Positions 16,997-24,474 of a stretch of 48,606 bases of DNA are shown here, one piece after another. This DNA is from Moduliflexus sp964602655 (GTDB lineage Bacteria > Moduliflexota > Moduliflexia > Moduliflexales > Moduliflexaceae): NCBI GenBank assembly GCA_964602655.1, contig CAZRSF010000047.1, positions 1 to 48,606 of the forward strand. Direction: 5' to 3'. The position numbers and the translations under genes were made by a program. Positions within the stretch are counted from its first letter, which is position 1. Every line of letters starts with the position of its first letter. The notes under the pieces are model-generated. The model saw only the letters and a list, made by a program, of their open reading frames with translations. It had not been told where the DNA came from and made no database searches.

Positions 16997-18274
16997 ATGC
17001 GAGACACGCTTGCAATGATTCTTGCAGGAGGACAGGGAAGCCGACTCACGATTTTTTCCAGTTCCCGCGCCAAACCCGCCGTGCCATTCGGCGGCATCTA
17101 CCGGATCATTGATTTTGCGGTGAGTAATGTCATGCACGCCAAAATCAATGTCGTCGGCGTTCTGACGCAGTATCGGCCAAGCTCGCTGATGGATCATCTC
17201 AAAAAAGGCGATCCGTGGGATTTTATCGGGCGCAACCGCGAAATCAAAGTCCTGCCGCCCTACACCGGCACACATAGCTCGGACTGGTACAAAGGCACGG
17301 CGGATGCGATTTATCAAAACCTGTGGTATATCAAACGCTATAATCCGAAAAATGTGCTGATTCTCGGCGGCGACCATATTTACAATATGGATTACTGGCA
17401 GATGTTGACCTATCATGAGGAGAAACAGGCGGATTTGACGATTGCCACGATGCACGTGCCGCGCGAAGAAGCGAGCCGGTTCGGCATCATGACGGTCAAC
17501 AGCGACAATCGAATCGTCCGCTTTCAGGAAAAACCGAAAGAACCGGAAAGCACGCTGGCGTCAATGGGAATTTACGTGTTCAATGCCGACATGTTGATTC
17601 GCAAATTGGAAGCCGACGCCAAAGACCCTCAAAGTCAGCATGATTTCGGCAGCAACATCATCCCCGGTATGATTCAGGAGAATCAGGTCTTCAACTACGT
17701 CTTCGACGGCTATTGGAGAGATGTCGGCACGGTGCAATCGTTCATGGACGCCAATATGGATATGCTTGATCCCGCTTCCGGCCTTGATGTCGGCGCGTGG
17801 GATGTCCGTACGAATCTGGAAGAACGGAACGTCGCGGATCGTCCGCCTGCCAAAATCCTGTCGAACGCGAGCGTATCGAACGCGATGCTGTCGCGCGGCT
17901 GCATCATTGACGGCGTCGTCGAACACAGTATTCTCTCGCCCGGCGTCATCGTCGAGAAAGGCGCGGTCGTGCGGAACGCGATCATCATGCACGATTGCGT
18001 GGTTCGCGAACACGCCGTGCTTGAAAACGTCGTCAGCGACAAAGACGCGACGTTCGGCAAAGGCTGCCAGGTCGGCGTCAGCGGCGAGAATATCCCCAAC
18101 CGCATCTATCCCAAATACCTCAACACCGGGATCAGCATTTTCGGCAAAGGCGCAAGCGTGCCGGAGAATGTGACTATCGGACGCAACTGTGTCGTCTTTC
18201 CCCTCACGAACGACACCCACTACACCGGCGCAACGGTGAACAGCGGCGACAGCGTGGGCGCGGAAGATATGTGA
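16997..18274 (+). CDS. glgC: Glucose-1-phosphate adenylyltransferase
   Basis: GlgC makes ADP-glucose for glycogen synthesis and is usually allosterically controlled. The 425-residue protein has the nucleotide-binding start MILAGGQGSRL (with TIFSSSRAKPAVPFGG), the catalytic VGVLTQY region, GTADAIYQN, the Asp of LILGGDHIYNMDY and the C-terminal left-handed helix repeats (SRGCIIDGVVEHSILSPGV). AGGAGGGG precedes the ATG, so it can be translated independently although it begins only 15 nt after ruvB. No other glycogen gene is present in the window. Confidence 0.96.
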   Translation: MRDTLAMILAGGQGSRLTIFSSSRAKPAVPFGGIYRIIDFAVSNVMHAKINVVGVLTQYRPSSLMDHLKKGDPWDFIGRNREIKVLPPYTGTHSSDWYKGTADAIYQNLWYIKRYNPKNVLILGGDHIYNMDYWQMLTYHEEKQADLTIATMHVPREEASRFGIMTVNSDNRIVRFQEKPKEPESTLASMGIYVFNADMLIRKLEADAKDPQSQHDFGSNIIPGMIQENQVFNYVFDGYWRDVGTVQSFMDANMDMLDPASGLDVGAWDVRTNLEERNVADRPPAKILSNASVSNAMLSRGCIIDGVVEHSILSPGVIVEKGAVVRNAIIMHDCVVREHAVLENVVSDKDATFGKGCQVGVSGENIPNRIYPKYLNTGISIFGKGASVPENVTIGRNCVVFPLTNDTHYTGATVNSGDSVGAEDM

Positions 18275-18281
18275 TGAGATT

Positions 18282-18320
18282 TTTAAACCTCACAGGTTTT
18301 TAAAACCTGTGAGGTTTAAA
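18282..18320. repeat. Class A palindrome after glgC
   Basis: Arms of 19 bp (TTTAAACCTCACAGGTTTT and complement) surround a single T. It begins 8 nt after the glgC stop. The right arm supplies GAGG (18311-18314), five bases before an ATG at 18320 that could start the next small gene. Confidence 0.85.
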
Positions 18321-18658
18321 TGGTTTTTTTCATGATACTTATCGAACGGACGATCAAATGGTATTTCAGCCGCATGAATTATGACGAAAAAGCGGCGCTG
18401 CTCGACCGGAGCGTAGAGTATTTTCTTGCGGACATGTCGCCGCAGAAGAAACAAGACCTGATCGAACGCGCGGCGGCGAAATTGCTCGAAGACGTAGAGA
18501 TGAAAGACCTGCTGCCGCGCCTGCTGGCGATGATGTGGAAACGCGCTGGTTCGGATGAGGAACGCGACAGCATCCTGGACAAAACCGTCAAGTTGGCGTC
18601 ACTCACCGGCGGGAAACTCACCGACACGATGAAATCCGCGTTCGAACGCTTTTTGTAA
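18320..18658 (+). CDS. Small helical protein of unknown function
   Basis: The 112-residue frame is rich in charged and helical segments (DEKAALLDRSVEYFLADM, KKQDLIERAAAKLLEDVEMKDLLPRLLAMMWK) and has no recognisable catalytic motif, signal peptide or membrane span. Codon use matches the neighbours, which supports a real gene. The ATG at 18320 has a palindrome-derived GAGG five bases upstream; ATG 18374 (MNYDEKAA) would drop an 18-residue hydrophobic/basic leader and has no ribosome site. I do not recognise the family. Confidence 0.6.
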   Translation: MVFFMILIERTIKWYFSRMNYDEKAALLDRSVEYFLADMSPQKKQDLIERAAAKLLEDVEMKDLLPRLLAMMWKRAGSDEERDSILDKTVKLASLTGGKLTDTMKSAFERFL

Positions 18659-18691
18659 TACCAATTGTCTTCGGATAGATCGTAAATCGTA

Positions 18692-18907
18692 GGGCGAAAC
18701 TGATGTTTCGCCCGTGACGAAAGTCAGGGCAAACGCATCTCAATCGTTGATTTGAGGGCGTGTTCAGCGAGCGCCCCGATTCATCGGGGTGTGTTGGAAC
18801 GACCAGACGTTAGCAAGAACCGCTTCAGCGGTTTTTTCGTCGGACGGGAAACCGCTGAAGCGGTTCGGGGGGAGGCTGGAACGTGTCCCACATCCCGATG
18901 AATCGGG
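18692..18907. repeat. Cluster of five short palindromes
   Basis: Five inverted repeats lie close together: GGGCGAAAC/GTTTCGCCC (18692-18713), CCCCGATTCATCGGGG (18774-18789), AACCGCTTCAGCGGTT (18818-18833), AACCGCTGAAGCGGTT (18850-18865) and CCCGATGAATCGGG (18894-18907). The second and fifth are near-complementary copies of each other, as are the third and fourth, so the whole is a nested inverted structure of dispersed-repeat type. It covers the 3' end of the next minus-strand gene. Confidence 0.7.
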
Positions 18908-19892
18908 GTGACGATTCATTCGTCGGGGTGATTGTCGGTTCGCCTGGTTTCCCGTTTGCGGTAAAGGTGTTGACGCTTGGCGCAGGGACGACATCTATGC
19001 TGACTGAGCTTGTCGCAGGAATTCCAACGCCGTTGTGTGTGCAACTGACATTATACGTTGCATCTGCGGTCAAGCTTGAAATGGTGTGCCCAAAACTTAC
19101 GGTTGTTCCTGAAAGAGTAAAATCATTTGTGGCGTCTGCATCGGTATTGTCAAAAGTTTTTAGGTTGCTTCCATTTTCTTTGAGTGTGCATTGCGTGGTG
19201 GCAGTGGCATTTGCAACTTTCCAATCTAACGTGAATGGATTACCGGAAATGAGCTTATAACTTTGCGGAGAAACTAAAGAAGCGGGAGGAATACTTGCGG
19301 CGAAGGAGGAGATGGAGGGAGCGGAGACGGAAACAACATTGACGGTATAAATAGCAGTTTGATTTATTCCTGCCGTAAAACTTCCGTTTGATGGCATTGG
19401 GAAACCTATTGTTGTTTTATTTCCTTTTGGGAAGAAATTATTTTTAAAAATTGTTGAATCTGTAGGAAAACCCTTAAGTATCACATCTGAAGCTACTTCC
19501 AAACGTAAAAGATTGCTTGATGCCGTTGTTAAACTCAATTTTCCTTCTTTTGTGCCTGTTGTTCCCCAAGAAACCACATGTAGATTTGGAATATCTAAGT
19601 TTTGAGAAGAAGAAAACACAGGAGAAACCCATTTAGTGTTTTCAGAATAAAACCCATTTGTTGTAATTTTTGTATTGTTAATAGCTTCGCTTTTTACTAA
19701 TTCAGAATAAATTCTTATTTTATCGCCAGAAATTACCTGAGCTTTAGGTGGAAATGGCGAATTACCATCTTTAGTTATTATTGTATGCGTCGTCACATTT
19801 GCAAAAGTTTTTAGAGGATAAAAAAGGAAAACAACTAAAAGAAAGCTTGTAATGAGATAAAAACTTTTTATACGAATAGAAAGGCGAGTCAT
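18825..19892 (-). CDS. Secreted Ig-like protein with repeat-derived C-terminus
   Basis: The 355-residue protein starts with a signal peptide (basic start, hydrophobic segment about 10-30, cleavage near KTFA). The body is Ser/Thr-rich with beta-sandwich-like stretches (NPFTLDWKVANATATTQCTLKENG and SSLTADATYNVSCTHNG, with paired Cys), like bacterial Ig-fold surface proteins. The last 35 or so residues are encoded by the palindrome cluster 18818-18910, including PRFIGMWDTF and the Arg-rich end, and the stop lies inside a palindrome. The gene was therefore probably cut or extended by repeat insertion. No ribosome site is obvious before ATG 19892. Its A+T-rich composition contrasts with the upstream genes. 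Function is unknown. Confidence 0.65.
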   Translation of the reverse strand: MTRLSIRIKSFYLITSFLLVVFLFYPLKTFANVTTHTIITKDGNSPFPPKAQVISGDKIRIYSELVKSEAINNTKITTNGFYSENTKWVSPVFSSSQNLDIPNLHVVSWGTTGTKEGKLSLTTASSNLLRLEVASDVILKGFPTDSTIFKNNFFPKGNKTTIGFPMPSNGSFTAGINQTAIYTVNVVSVSAPSISSFAASIPPASLVSPQSYKLISGNPFTLDWKVANATATTQCTLKENGSNLKTFDNTDADATNDFTLSGTTVSFGHTISSLTADATYNVSCTHNGVGIPATSSVSIDVVPAPSVNTFTANGKPGEPTITPTNESSPRFIGMWDTFQPPPEPLQRFPVRRKNR

Positions 19893-19984
19893 AGATTTTT
19901 TTGATAAAATTTTATTTTTGTTTTTGCGCTTCCTATTATAGCATATTTTTTAAAAAGCAAAAAAGAAAAAATCTCCTTACATCC

Positions 19985-20017
19985 AGACCTGACAGGTTTT
20001 AGAAACCTGTCAGGTCT
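19985..20017. repeat. Class C palindrome
   Basis: Arms AGACCTGACAGGTTT and its complement surround TAG. It lies upstream of the secreted-protein gene on the minus strand. It differs from class A and B elements by paired changes in both arms, so pairing is kept. Confidence 0.85.
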
Positions 20018-20047
20018 TTTTAGCTTAAAACGACAGCTAAAAAACAC

Positions 20048-20087
20048 AAAAGGCATAAGAAGTTTTTAAACTCCTTATGCCTTTTTT
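20048..20087. terminator. Bidirectional intrinsic terminator
   Basis: AAAGGCATAAG (20048-20058) pairs with CTTATGCCTTT (20073-20083) around a loop with partial inner pairing. T-runs follow on both strands (six T on plus, four on minus). It lies 70 nt after the stop of the minus-strand lipoprotein gene. Confidence 0.7.
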
Positions 20088-20157
20088 CAATCTTACTTAT
20101 AATCTTTAATGACTTTAAAACTTTTTATAAAACAAAGACTTTAAAACTTTAATTTTC

Positions 20158-20886
20158 TTAATAAACTTTAGGACAAATTTGAGTAACTGTTCCTGTTGAC
20201 ACATTAATGCATTCCATTTCTGGGTCACTATCAACATTTCCTATAGCATTGGCTGGAGCAGGACAAGATGAAGCTGGGATAGAACCTGCTTCGCAAGCTG
20301 GTCCTGCGGTTGGTTGTGCGGCTGGTACTGGAGTTGGTGGAGTTGGGTATTCAAAGTTAACAGATCTTACAACATTATTTCCACCTAAAACTAATGGCTG
20401 ACCTATATTCGGACAATTATCTCCTACTCTTTCCAAAGAAGCAGTAGGAAAATCTCTATTTACTTCACCATTTTTTGGACCAGTTAAGCCTGTAGCCTCA
20501 AGCCATGCATCTGTTGGTCTGCTATGTGTCCCAATAGTATCTTTATTTTTAGCAAAAGGCGTATCAATATAATATCTCCAAGCACCTTCATCTTCTGTAT
20601 CAACGCATGTTCTCATATATTGACCTGGACCACCAGGGATGCCATCAATAAAAATACCACCATTTGCTAAGCCTACACCTAATTCTTCACCACCTTTTCC
20701 TTGAATAAGACTAGCTAATTGTGTTGCCCCAAGAGGTTCTCCATTTCCTCCTGCTCCTGTCGGAGTTTCACTTTTGCCAGAATTACAACCTAACACTTGC
20801 GTTATAAGTATTGCTGTTACACCTAAGCCTAATAATGTCTTCCTAATTGAAGATCCTTCTAAAGATCCTTTTGGATATTTTTCCAT
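20158..20886 (-). CDS. Lipoprotein of unknown function
   Basis: The 242-residue protein has a membrane-targeting helix and lipobox TQVLGC (Cys about residue 34), followed by a Gly/Ser/Thr-rich linker typical of surface lipoproteins. The middle part contains paired Asp/Glu/Trp-rich segments (CVDTEDEGAWRYYIDTPF). The C-terminal third is Pro-rich with four Cys (CEAGSIPASSC, MECIN, QICPK), which may form disulfides outside the cell. I do not recognise a domain. It lies alone in the AT-rich island, upstream of a bidirectional terminator. Confidence 0.7.
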   Translation of the reverse strand: MEKYPKGSLEGSSIRKTLLGLGVTAILITQVLGCNSGKSETPTGAGGNGEPLGATQLASLIQGKGGEELGVGLANGGIFIDGIPGGPGQYMRTCVDTEDEGAWRYYIDTPFAKNKDTIGTHSRPTDAWLEATGLTGPKNGEVNRDFPTASLERVGDNCPNIGQPLVLGGNNVVRSVNFEYPTPPTPVPAAQPTAGPACEAGSIPASSCPAPANAIGNVDSDPEMECINVSTGTVTQICPKVY

Positions 20887-21093
20887 ATATTTTCTAAAAT
20901 AAATAATAAAATAAAAACAAATACATTTTTACAATATTATGTATTCTTGGCAAGTGCGATGGTGTGAGTGCAACAGAGATGAAAAGTTTTGGCTTCATCA
21001 GTGTTGAAGCCATTTATCGTTTGATGAATGACACACTTTTGAAAACATTGTGAGTGTTTTGTCAAGGGGAAAGTGAAAGAAAGATTAAAAACT

Positions 21094-21354
21094 TTATCCG
21101 TAGAGATTACTATGCGTTGCTAAATACACAAAATAGACCGTTTCATCGTCAATTTTTTCATAAATTGCTCGCCAATCTCCGGTGATATTGATACTTCGAT
21201 ATTCGAAATATTCACCAATAAGTTGATGATTATTCAATAATGGATGAAATTGGTTTTGCGCAAAAAGCATGAGGCGTTCTTTAAGCGCAGATTGAATTTT
21301 TTGAGGAGCTTTGGCAAATTGCTTTGAAAACTTTTTAGAATAGCTGATGTTCAT
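21094..21354 (-). CDS. TA1 toxin, RelE/StbE family
   Basis: The 86-residue protein has the RelE-fold pattern of mRNA-cleaving toxins: an N-terminal YSKKFSKQF helix, LNNHQLIGEYFEYRSINITGDWRAIY and the C-terminal ATHSNLYG. It overlaps its antitoxin by 4 nt (ATGA). It is clearly paralogous to the toxins at 22889 and 23515, sharing the SINITGDWRAI core and the THSxLYG end. The expected role is ribosome-dependent mRNA cleavage on antitoxin loss; activity is inferred from the family. Confidence 0.88.
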   Translation of the reverse strand: MNISYSKKFSKQFAKAPQKIQSALKERLMLFAQNQFHPLLNNHQLIGEYFEYRSINITGDWRAIYEKIDDETVYFVYLATHSNLYG

Positions 21355-21596
21355 GATGTCATCATCATATCATCTAAAAACTTGATTGCGTCCTCTGTGG
21401 TTTCGAATTTATGTACATCACCATTTTCCCATTCTTGCTTTGCTTGCTTGAGTTCTTGAACGACAGATGGCTTTAGTCGCTCAGTATAGGCTTTTTGCTC
21501 TTTTTCTTTTAAAAAGAGAACAAAATCAAAGACTTCTTTTCGGGCATACTCCGGCAAAGTTTTTATCTCTTGTTGTATTTGTTGTATCGTTGTCAT
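21351..21596 (-). CDS. TA1 antitoxin, DUF2281-like
   Basis: The 81-residue protein starts MTTIQQIQQEIKTLPEYARKEVFDFVLFLK, a DUF2281-type helical region shared with the antitoxins at 23146, 23775 and 25081. The acidic C-terminal half (KQEWENGDVHKFETTEDAIKFLDDM) is the likely toxin-wrapping part. A longer frame reaches 21647, but the repeat-conserved ATG at 21596 is used because every other cassette starts at the same point relative to its promoter. Confidence 0.85.
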   Translation of the reverse strand: MTTIQQIQQEIKTLPEYARKEVFDFVLFLKEKEQKAYTERLKPSVVQELKQAKQEWENGDVHKFETTEDAIKFLDDMMMTS

Positions 21597-21690
21597 AGTA
21601 AGTTTTAATCGCGTAAAGATTATAGCATAAGAAAAACATTGTATCAAACACGTTTTTCAAAGTTTTCAAGTCGTTTTGTCAAGGGGAAAG
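21597..21690 (-). promoter_or_regulatory. TA junction R1 with sigma-70 promoter
   Basis: The -35 TTGATA is at 21642-21647 and the -10 TATAAT at 21619-21624, with a 17-bp spacer and TG one base before the -10. The core is at 21673-21690. The distance from -10 to ATG is 22 nt, so the leader should be about 15 nt and no Shine-Dalgarno is visible. Confidence 0.8.
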
Positions 21691-21692
21691 TT

Positions 21693-21956
21693 TTAAATCT
21701 TACGATAAAAATTTTCTCGCGTTCCGATTCCCGCAATAATCAAGTTTTCACGTTCTTCAATGCGATATAATATCCGATACTCTGTTCCCTTATGCGAAAA
21801 TCGATGACGATAAAAATCGCTTAAATCGCCGTGCAAATGCTTATTGGCATACGGATTTTCCGCAATTACCAACACTTCCTGTTTGATTTTTTCTTTGAGC
21901 AGATGATCAGCATGTTCGATAAACTTTTTTGCCTTGCGTTCGAAAAAAATATTCAC
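21693..21956 (-). CDS. TA2 toxin, RelE family
   Basis: The 87-residue toxin differs from TA1 and resembles RelE mRNA interferases: FFERKAKKFIEHADHLLKEKI, NPYANKHLHGDLSDFYRHRFSHKGTEYRILYRI and IGTRENFYRKI. Basic and aromatic residues typical of the RNA-cutting face (His, Arg, Tyr in YRHRF and EYRILYR) are present. The start overlaps the antitoxin stop by 4 nt. Confidence 0.87.
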   Translation of the reverse strand: MNIFFERKAKKFIEHADHLLKEKIKQEVLVIAENPYANKHLHGDLSDFYRHRFSHKGTEYRILYRIEERENLIIAGIGTRENFYRKI

Positions 21957-22189
21957 AAGAGAGGTGAGCCAAAAACATCTTGAAACGAATAGCGTTCACC
22001 GGTTGTTATCGCATGATTTTTTTCTCGAAGAAGTTCCTGTCGAACTTCATAGGGCAAATCGTCTGATTTTTCTTCTTCAGTTAAACGAGAATCATTTGTA
22101 TAATCAGTCATTTTCTTCAGAAGTTCCGAAAAATCTTGCGGAGGCAGCTTCTGTATTTTATGCCAAATTTTTTCAGTTGTGATTGTCAT
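21953..22189 (-). CDS. TA2 antitoxin
   Basis: The 78-residue protein has a helical N-terminus (TEKIWHKIQKLPPQDFSELLKKMTDY) and an acidic C-terminal part (LTEEEKSDDLPYEVRQELLREK), the arrangement expected of a RelB-like antitoxin. It is not clearly related to the DUF2281 antitoxins of TA1, TA4 and TA5. The start is fixed by the ATG next to junction R2. Confidence 0.8.
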   Translation of the reverse strand: MTITTEKIWHKIQKLPPQDFSELLKKMTDYTNDSRLTEEEKSDDLPYEVRQELLREKNHAITTGERYSFQDVFGSPLL

Positions 22190-22284
22190 AAGAAGTTTTT
22201 ATATCGTTTAAAATTATAGCAAATGAGGAAGTTATTATCAAACACGTTTTTCGAAGTTTTTAAGCCGTGTTGTCAAGGGGAAAA
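22190..22284 (-). promoter_or_regulatory. TA junction R2 with sigma-70 promoter
   Basis: TTGATA at 22236-22241 and TATAAT at 22213-22218 have a 17-bp spacer. The core at 22268-22284 has one change (GTGTTGTCAAGGGG on the plus strand). Confidence 0.8.
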
Positions 22285-22292
22285 TTGAGAAA

Positions 22293-22514
22293 TTATGCGT
22301 TTTCCCATTCTTCTCGCGAAATCCCCAATTGTCTGATGACAAGTTGAACGATATATTTGGGAATATCCTTTTGTACATGCGGATTCGGCACGGTGATTTT
22401 ACACTGTTCTTTGACCATAAATTGATGGTCTCCGCCTTGATATGGTCCATCAAAACCTAAGTTTTTCAACTTATTGATAAATTCGCGACGTGAAATTGGT
22501 GGAAGTTTAGGCAT
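22293..22514 (-). CDS. hicA: TA3 toxin HicA
   Basis: The 73-residue protein is a HicA mRNA interferase with a double-stranded-RNA-binding-like fold. It starts MPKLPPISRREFINKLKNLGF and holds the catalytic His in YQGGDHQFM (about residue 31), followed by ITVPNPH and VIRQLGISREEW. A longer frame to 22583 exists, but HicA proteins begin just before the KLPPxSxREFIxxL motif. It overlaps hicB by 8 nt. Order is antitoxin first, the reverse of the common hicA-hicB order. Confidence 0.9.
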   Translation of the reverse strand: MPKLPPISRREFINKLKNLGFDGPYQGGDHQFMVKEQCKITVPNPHVQKDIPKYIVQLVIRQLGISREEWENA

Positions 22515-22773
22515 ATTGAAGAGGTTGATGTTTTGAGGGAATGTTAAAATGAATATTGGAAATAATCGGAAGCGATTCTCCACTTCGAACGCTTAATAAT
22601 ATCCAACCTTCAACAACGCTTTCAAGCTCTTCGCGAACATCTTCAATCGTGTCGCCTTGCGCCCAACAGAGAGGCAATTCTTCAATATATCCGATGATGC
22701 TTTGAGTGTCATCGTCGTGAACATATTTTGCTTTTCTAAGCACTGCATGAATATATTTCTGTAAATTTGTCAT
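22507..22773 (-). CDS. hicB: TA3 antitoxin HicB
   Basis: The 88-residue protein has the partial RNase H fold of HicB: YIHAVLRKAKYVHDDDTQSIIGYIEELPLCWAQGDTIEDVREELESVVEGWI. It is short and lacks a clear C-terminal helix-turn-helix or ribbon DNA-binding domain, so transcriptional control may rest on the shared junction promoter or be lost. The start ATG joins junction R3. Confidence 0.88.
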   Translation of the reverse strand: MTNLQKYIHAVLRKAKYVHDDDTQSIIGYIEELPLCWAQGDTIEDVREELESVVEGWILLSVRSGESLPIISNIHFNIPSKHQPLQYA

Positions 22774-22869
22774 AAGAAGTTTTTATATCGTTAAAAATTA
22801 TAGCAAACGAGGAAGTTATTATCAAACACGTTTTTCGAAGTTTTTAAGCCGTTTTGTCAAGGGGAAAGT
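22774..22869 (-). promoter_or_regulatory. TA junction R3 with sigma-70 promoter
   Basis: TTGATA at 22820-22825 and TATAAT at 22797-22802 have a 17-bp spacer and an extended TG. This copy is nearly identical to R2 over its whole length. The core is at 22851-22869. Confidence 0.82.
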
Positions 22870-22888
22870 GCGAAGAAGATTAAAAACT

Positions 22889-23149
22889 TTATCCGTAGAG
22901 ATTACTATGCGTTCCAACCAAGATAAAAAATGCTTCGTCATTTGGCTTATTCTCATAAATTGCTCGCCAATCTCCGGTAATATTAATACTTCTGCGTCCT
23001 GAAAATTCTCCTTTGAGTGCATGATTATTCAGTATCGGATCATAAGGATTGACTTCGAAACATTTTATTCGTTCAACAATCGCCTTTCGAATATGTTGTG
23101 GAGATTTATCGAACAATTTCATAAATGTTTTGGAATAGTTGATTATCAT
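22889..23149 (-). CDS. TA4 toxin, RelE/StbE family
   Basis: The 86-residue paralogue of TA1 and TA5 toxins reads YSKTFMKLFDKSPQHIRKAIVERI, ILNNHALKGEFSGRRSINITGDWRAIYE and GTHSNLYG. It overlaps the antitoxin by 4 nt. The central beta-strand and C-terminus are the best conserved parts among the three paralogues, as expected if they face the ribosome. Confidence 0.88.
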   Translation of the reverse strand: MIINYSKTFMKLFDKSPQHIRKAIVERIKCFEVNPYDPILNNHALKGEFSGRRSINITGDWRAIYENKPNDEAFFILVGTHSNLYG

Positions 23150-23400
23150 GGTGTCTTATTGAGCGCGTTTTCTAAAAATTGAATTGATTCTTTCGTTGTG
23201 GCAAACGAATAAATATCTCCGCGTTCATACTCTTCTTCAGATGCGCGAAGCAACGCCTTCGATGATGAATTAAAAACTTCGTCTTGTTCGTTTCGCGCAA
23301 ATTTTTCTCGTAAAAACCGAGCGAAGTCAAGGACTTCCTCGATAGCATATTCCGGCAAGCCGGAAATTTCTTGCTGAATTTGTTGTTGAGTTGTTGTCAT
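23146..23400 (-). CDS. TA4 antitoxin, DUF2281-like
   Basis: The 84-residue protein starts MTTTQQQIQQEISGLPEYAIEEVLDFARFLREK and ends in an acidic/aromatic stretch (ERGDIYSFATTKESIQFLENAL) like TA1 and TA5. A longer frame to 23451 would run into the promoter, so the repeat-anchored ATG 23400 is used. Confidence 0.85.
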   Translation of the reverse strand: MTTTQQQIQQEISGLPEYAIEEVLDFARFLREKFARNEQDEVFNSSSKALLRASEEEYERGDIYSFATTKESIQFLENALNKTP

Positions 23401-23494
23401 AAAAGTTTTTATATCGTTAAAGATTATAGCAAATGAGAAATATGTTATCAAATACGTTTTTCGAAGTTTTTAAGCCGTTTGTCAAGGGGAAAGT
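23401..23494 (-). promoter_or_regulatory. TA junction R4 with sigma-70 promoter
   Basis: TTGATA at 23446-23451 and TATAAT at 23423-23428 have a 17-bp spacer. The core at 23477-23494 is one T shorter than in R3. Confidence 0.8.
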
Positions 23495-23514
23495 GCGGAA
23501 AAAGTGAAAAGTTT

Positions 23515-23778
23515 TTATCCGTAGAGTTCGCTATGTGTGCCAAGCAAGACAAATTCAAGTATGTCGTTTTTCTTATCATGACAAAAAATCGCTCGCCAAT
23601 CGCCGGTAATATTAATACTTCGGTACCCTAAAAACTTTCCTTTAAGTGGGTGATTGTTGAGTTTTGTATCAAATGGCGTTGTCAAAAATAGCGTCAATCG
23701 TTCGCAAAATGCGTTTTGAATAGATTTCGGAGCTTTCTGCATTTGCTTTGCAAACGTTTTGGAATATTTGATATTCAT
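23515..23778 (-). CDS. TA5 toxin, RelE/StbE family
   Basis: The 87-residue toxin is the third paralogue of the TA1 type: YSKTFAKQMQKAPKSIQNAFCERL, LNNHPLKGKFLGYRSINITGDWRAIF and LLGTHSELYG. It overlaps the antitoxin by 4 nt. Divergence from TA1 and TA4 is spread through the helices, so the duplication is not very recent. Confidence 0.88.
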   Translation of the reverse strand: MNIKYSKTFAKQMQKAPKSIQNAFCERLTLFLTTPFDTKLNNHPLKGKFLGYRSINITGDWRAIFCHDKKNDILEFVLLGTHSELYG

Positions 23779-24098
23779 AGTGAGACATTTGCAATGTTTT
23801 TGATAAACGCAATCGCTTCATCGGCGTTGTCGAATGTATAGGCTTCTCCTCGCGCAAATTCTTCTTCAGATTGTCGTAAGAGTTTTTCTGACGCGGCATT
23901 CAAAACTTCTTTCTTGGAAGACGATTTTTTTGGGGCGCGTTTACGCACAATCTCTCTTGCTTCTTTTTCGCTATGTTCCTGCTCATTTTGCATTTGAGAT
24001 TTCATTTTTAAAAACAAAATAAAATCAAGCGCTTCTTGACGAGCAGAATCAGGCAAAGTTTGTATTTCTTGCTGAATTTGTTGCTGAATTGTTGTCAT
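23775..24098 (-). CDS. TA5 antitoxin, DUF2281-like with basic insert
   Basis: The 107-residue antitoxin shares MTTIQQQIQQEIQTLPDSARQEALDFILFLKMK with TA1 and TA4. Unlike them it carries a Lys/Arg-rich insert of about 25 residues (REIVRKRAPKKSSSKKE), which could bind nucleic acid. The C-terminal FARGEAYTFDNADEAIAFI segment matches the family pattern. Confidence 0.85.
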   Translation of the reverse strand: MTTIQQQIQQEIQTLPDSARQEALDFILFLKMKSQMQNEQEHSEKEAREIVRKRAPKKSSSKKEVLNAASEKLLRQSEEEFARGEAYTFDNADEAIAFIKNIANVSL

Positions 24099-24195
24099 AA
24101 GAAGTTTTTATATCAATTGAAATTATAGCAGATGAAAAACAGGTGATCAAACACGTTTTTCGAAGTTTTTACGCCGTTTAGTCAAGGGGAGAGTG
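24099..24195 (-). promoter_or_regulatory. TA junction R5 with sigma-70 promoter
   Basis: The -35 is TTGATC at 24145-24150 (one change) and the -10 TATAAT at 24122-24127, with a 17-bp spacer. The core at 24175-24195 reads TTTAGTCAAGGGGAG on the plus strand, so it has two changes. Confidence 0.75.
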
Positions 24196-24204
24196 CGGAG
24201 AAGA

Positions 24205-24474
24205 TTAAAAACTTGCAATCAGCCGTTCGTATTCGTCATGCGTTCCAATCCAAAACCAGATAATATGTTCATGTTCCATAATACCGACGGCGCGGTAATT
24301 CAAGTTGATTCGTATTGAATAGATTGGCTTTGTGTGATGAATACGTTTAAAATGCAAACTGGGGTGAGACCAATTTTTGATAAAAAGTTTATAGGCTTTT
24401 CGGCTTTGTCTTTGAATATCTTGTGGCAAACAAGCAAAAAGGTTTTTGAATTTTGCGGTGGTGCTGGAAATCAT
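24205..24474 (-). CDS. TA6 toxin, ParE/RelE superfamily
   Basis: The 89-residue toxin belongs to a different branch: FKNLFACLPQDIQRQSRKAYKLFIKNWSHPSLHFKRI, YSIRINLNYRAVG and FWIGTHDEYERLI. The pattern matches RelE/ParE superfamily toxins annotated as translational repressors, but the target cannot be read. It overlaps its antitoxin by 4 nt. Confidence 0.82.
   Translation of the reverse strand: MISSTTAKFKNLFACLPQDIQRQSRKAYKLFIKNWSHPSLHFKRIHHTKPIYSIRINLNYRAVGIMEHEHIIWFWIGTHDEYERLIASF

Noticed and set aside
22822..23022. Short minus-strand frames overlapping TA3 and TA4
   Set aside because: They cross the conserved junction and lie in another frame of the TA4 toxin.
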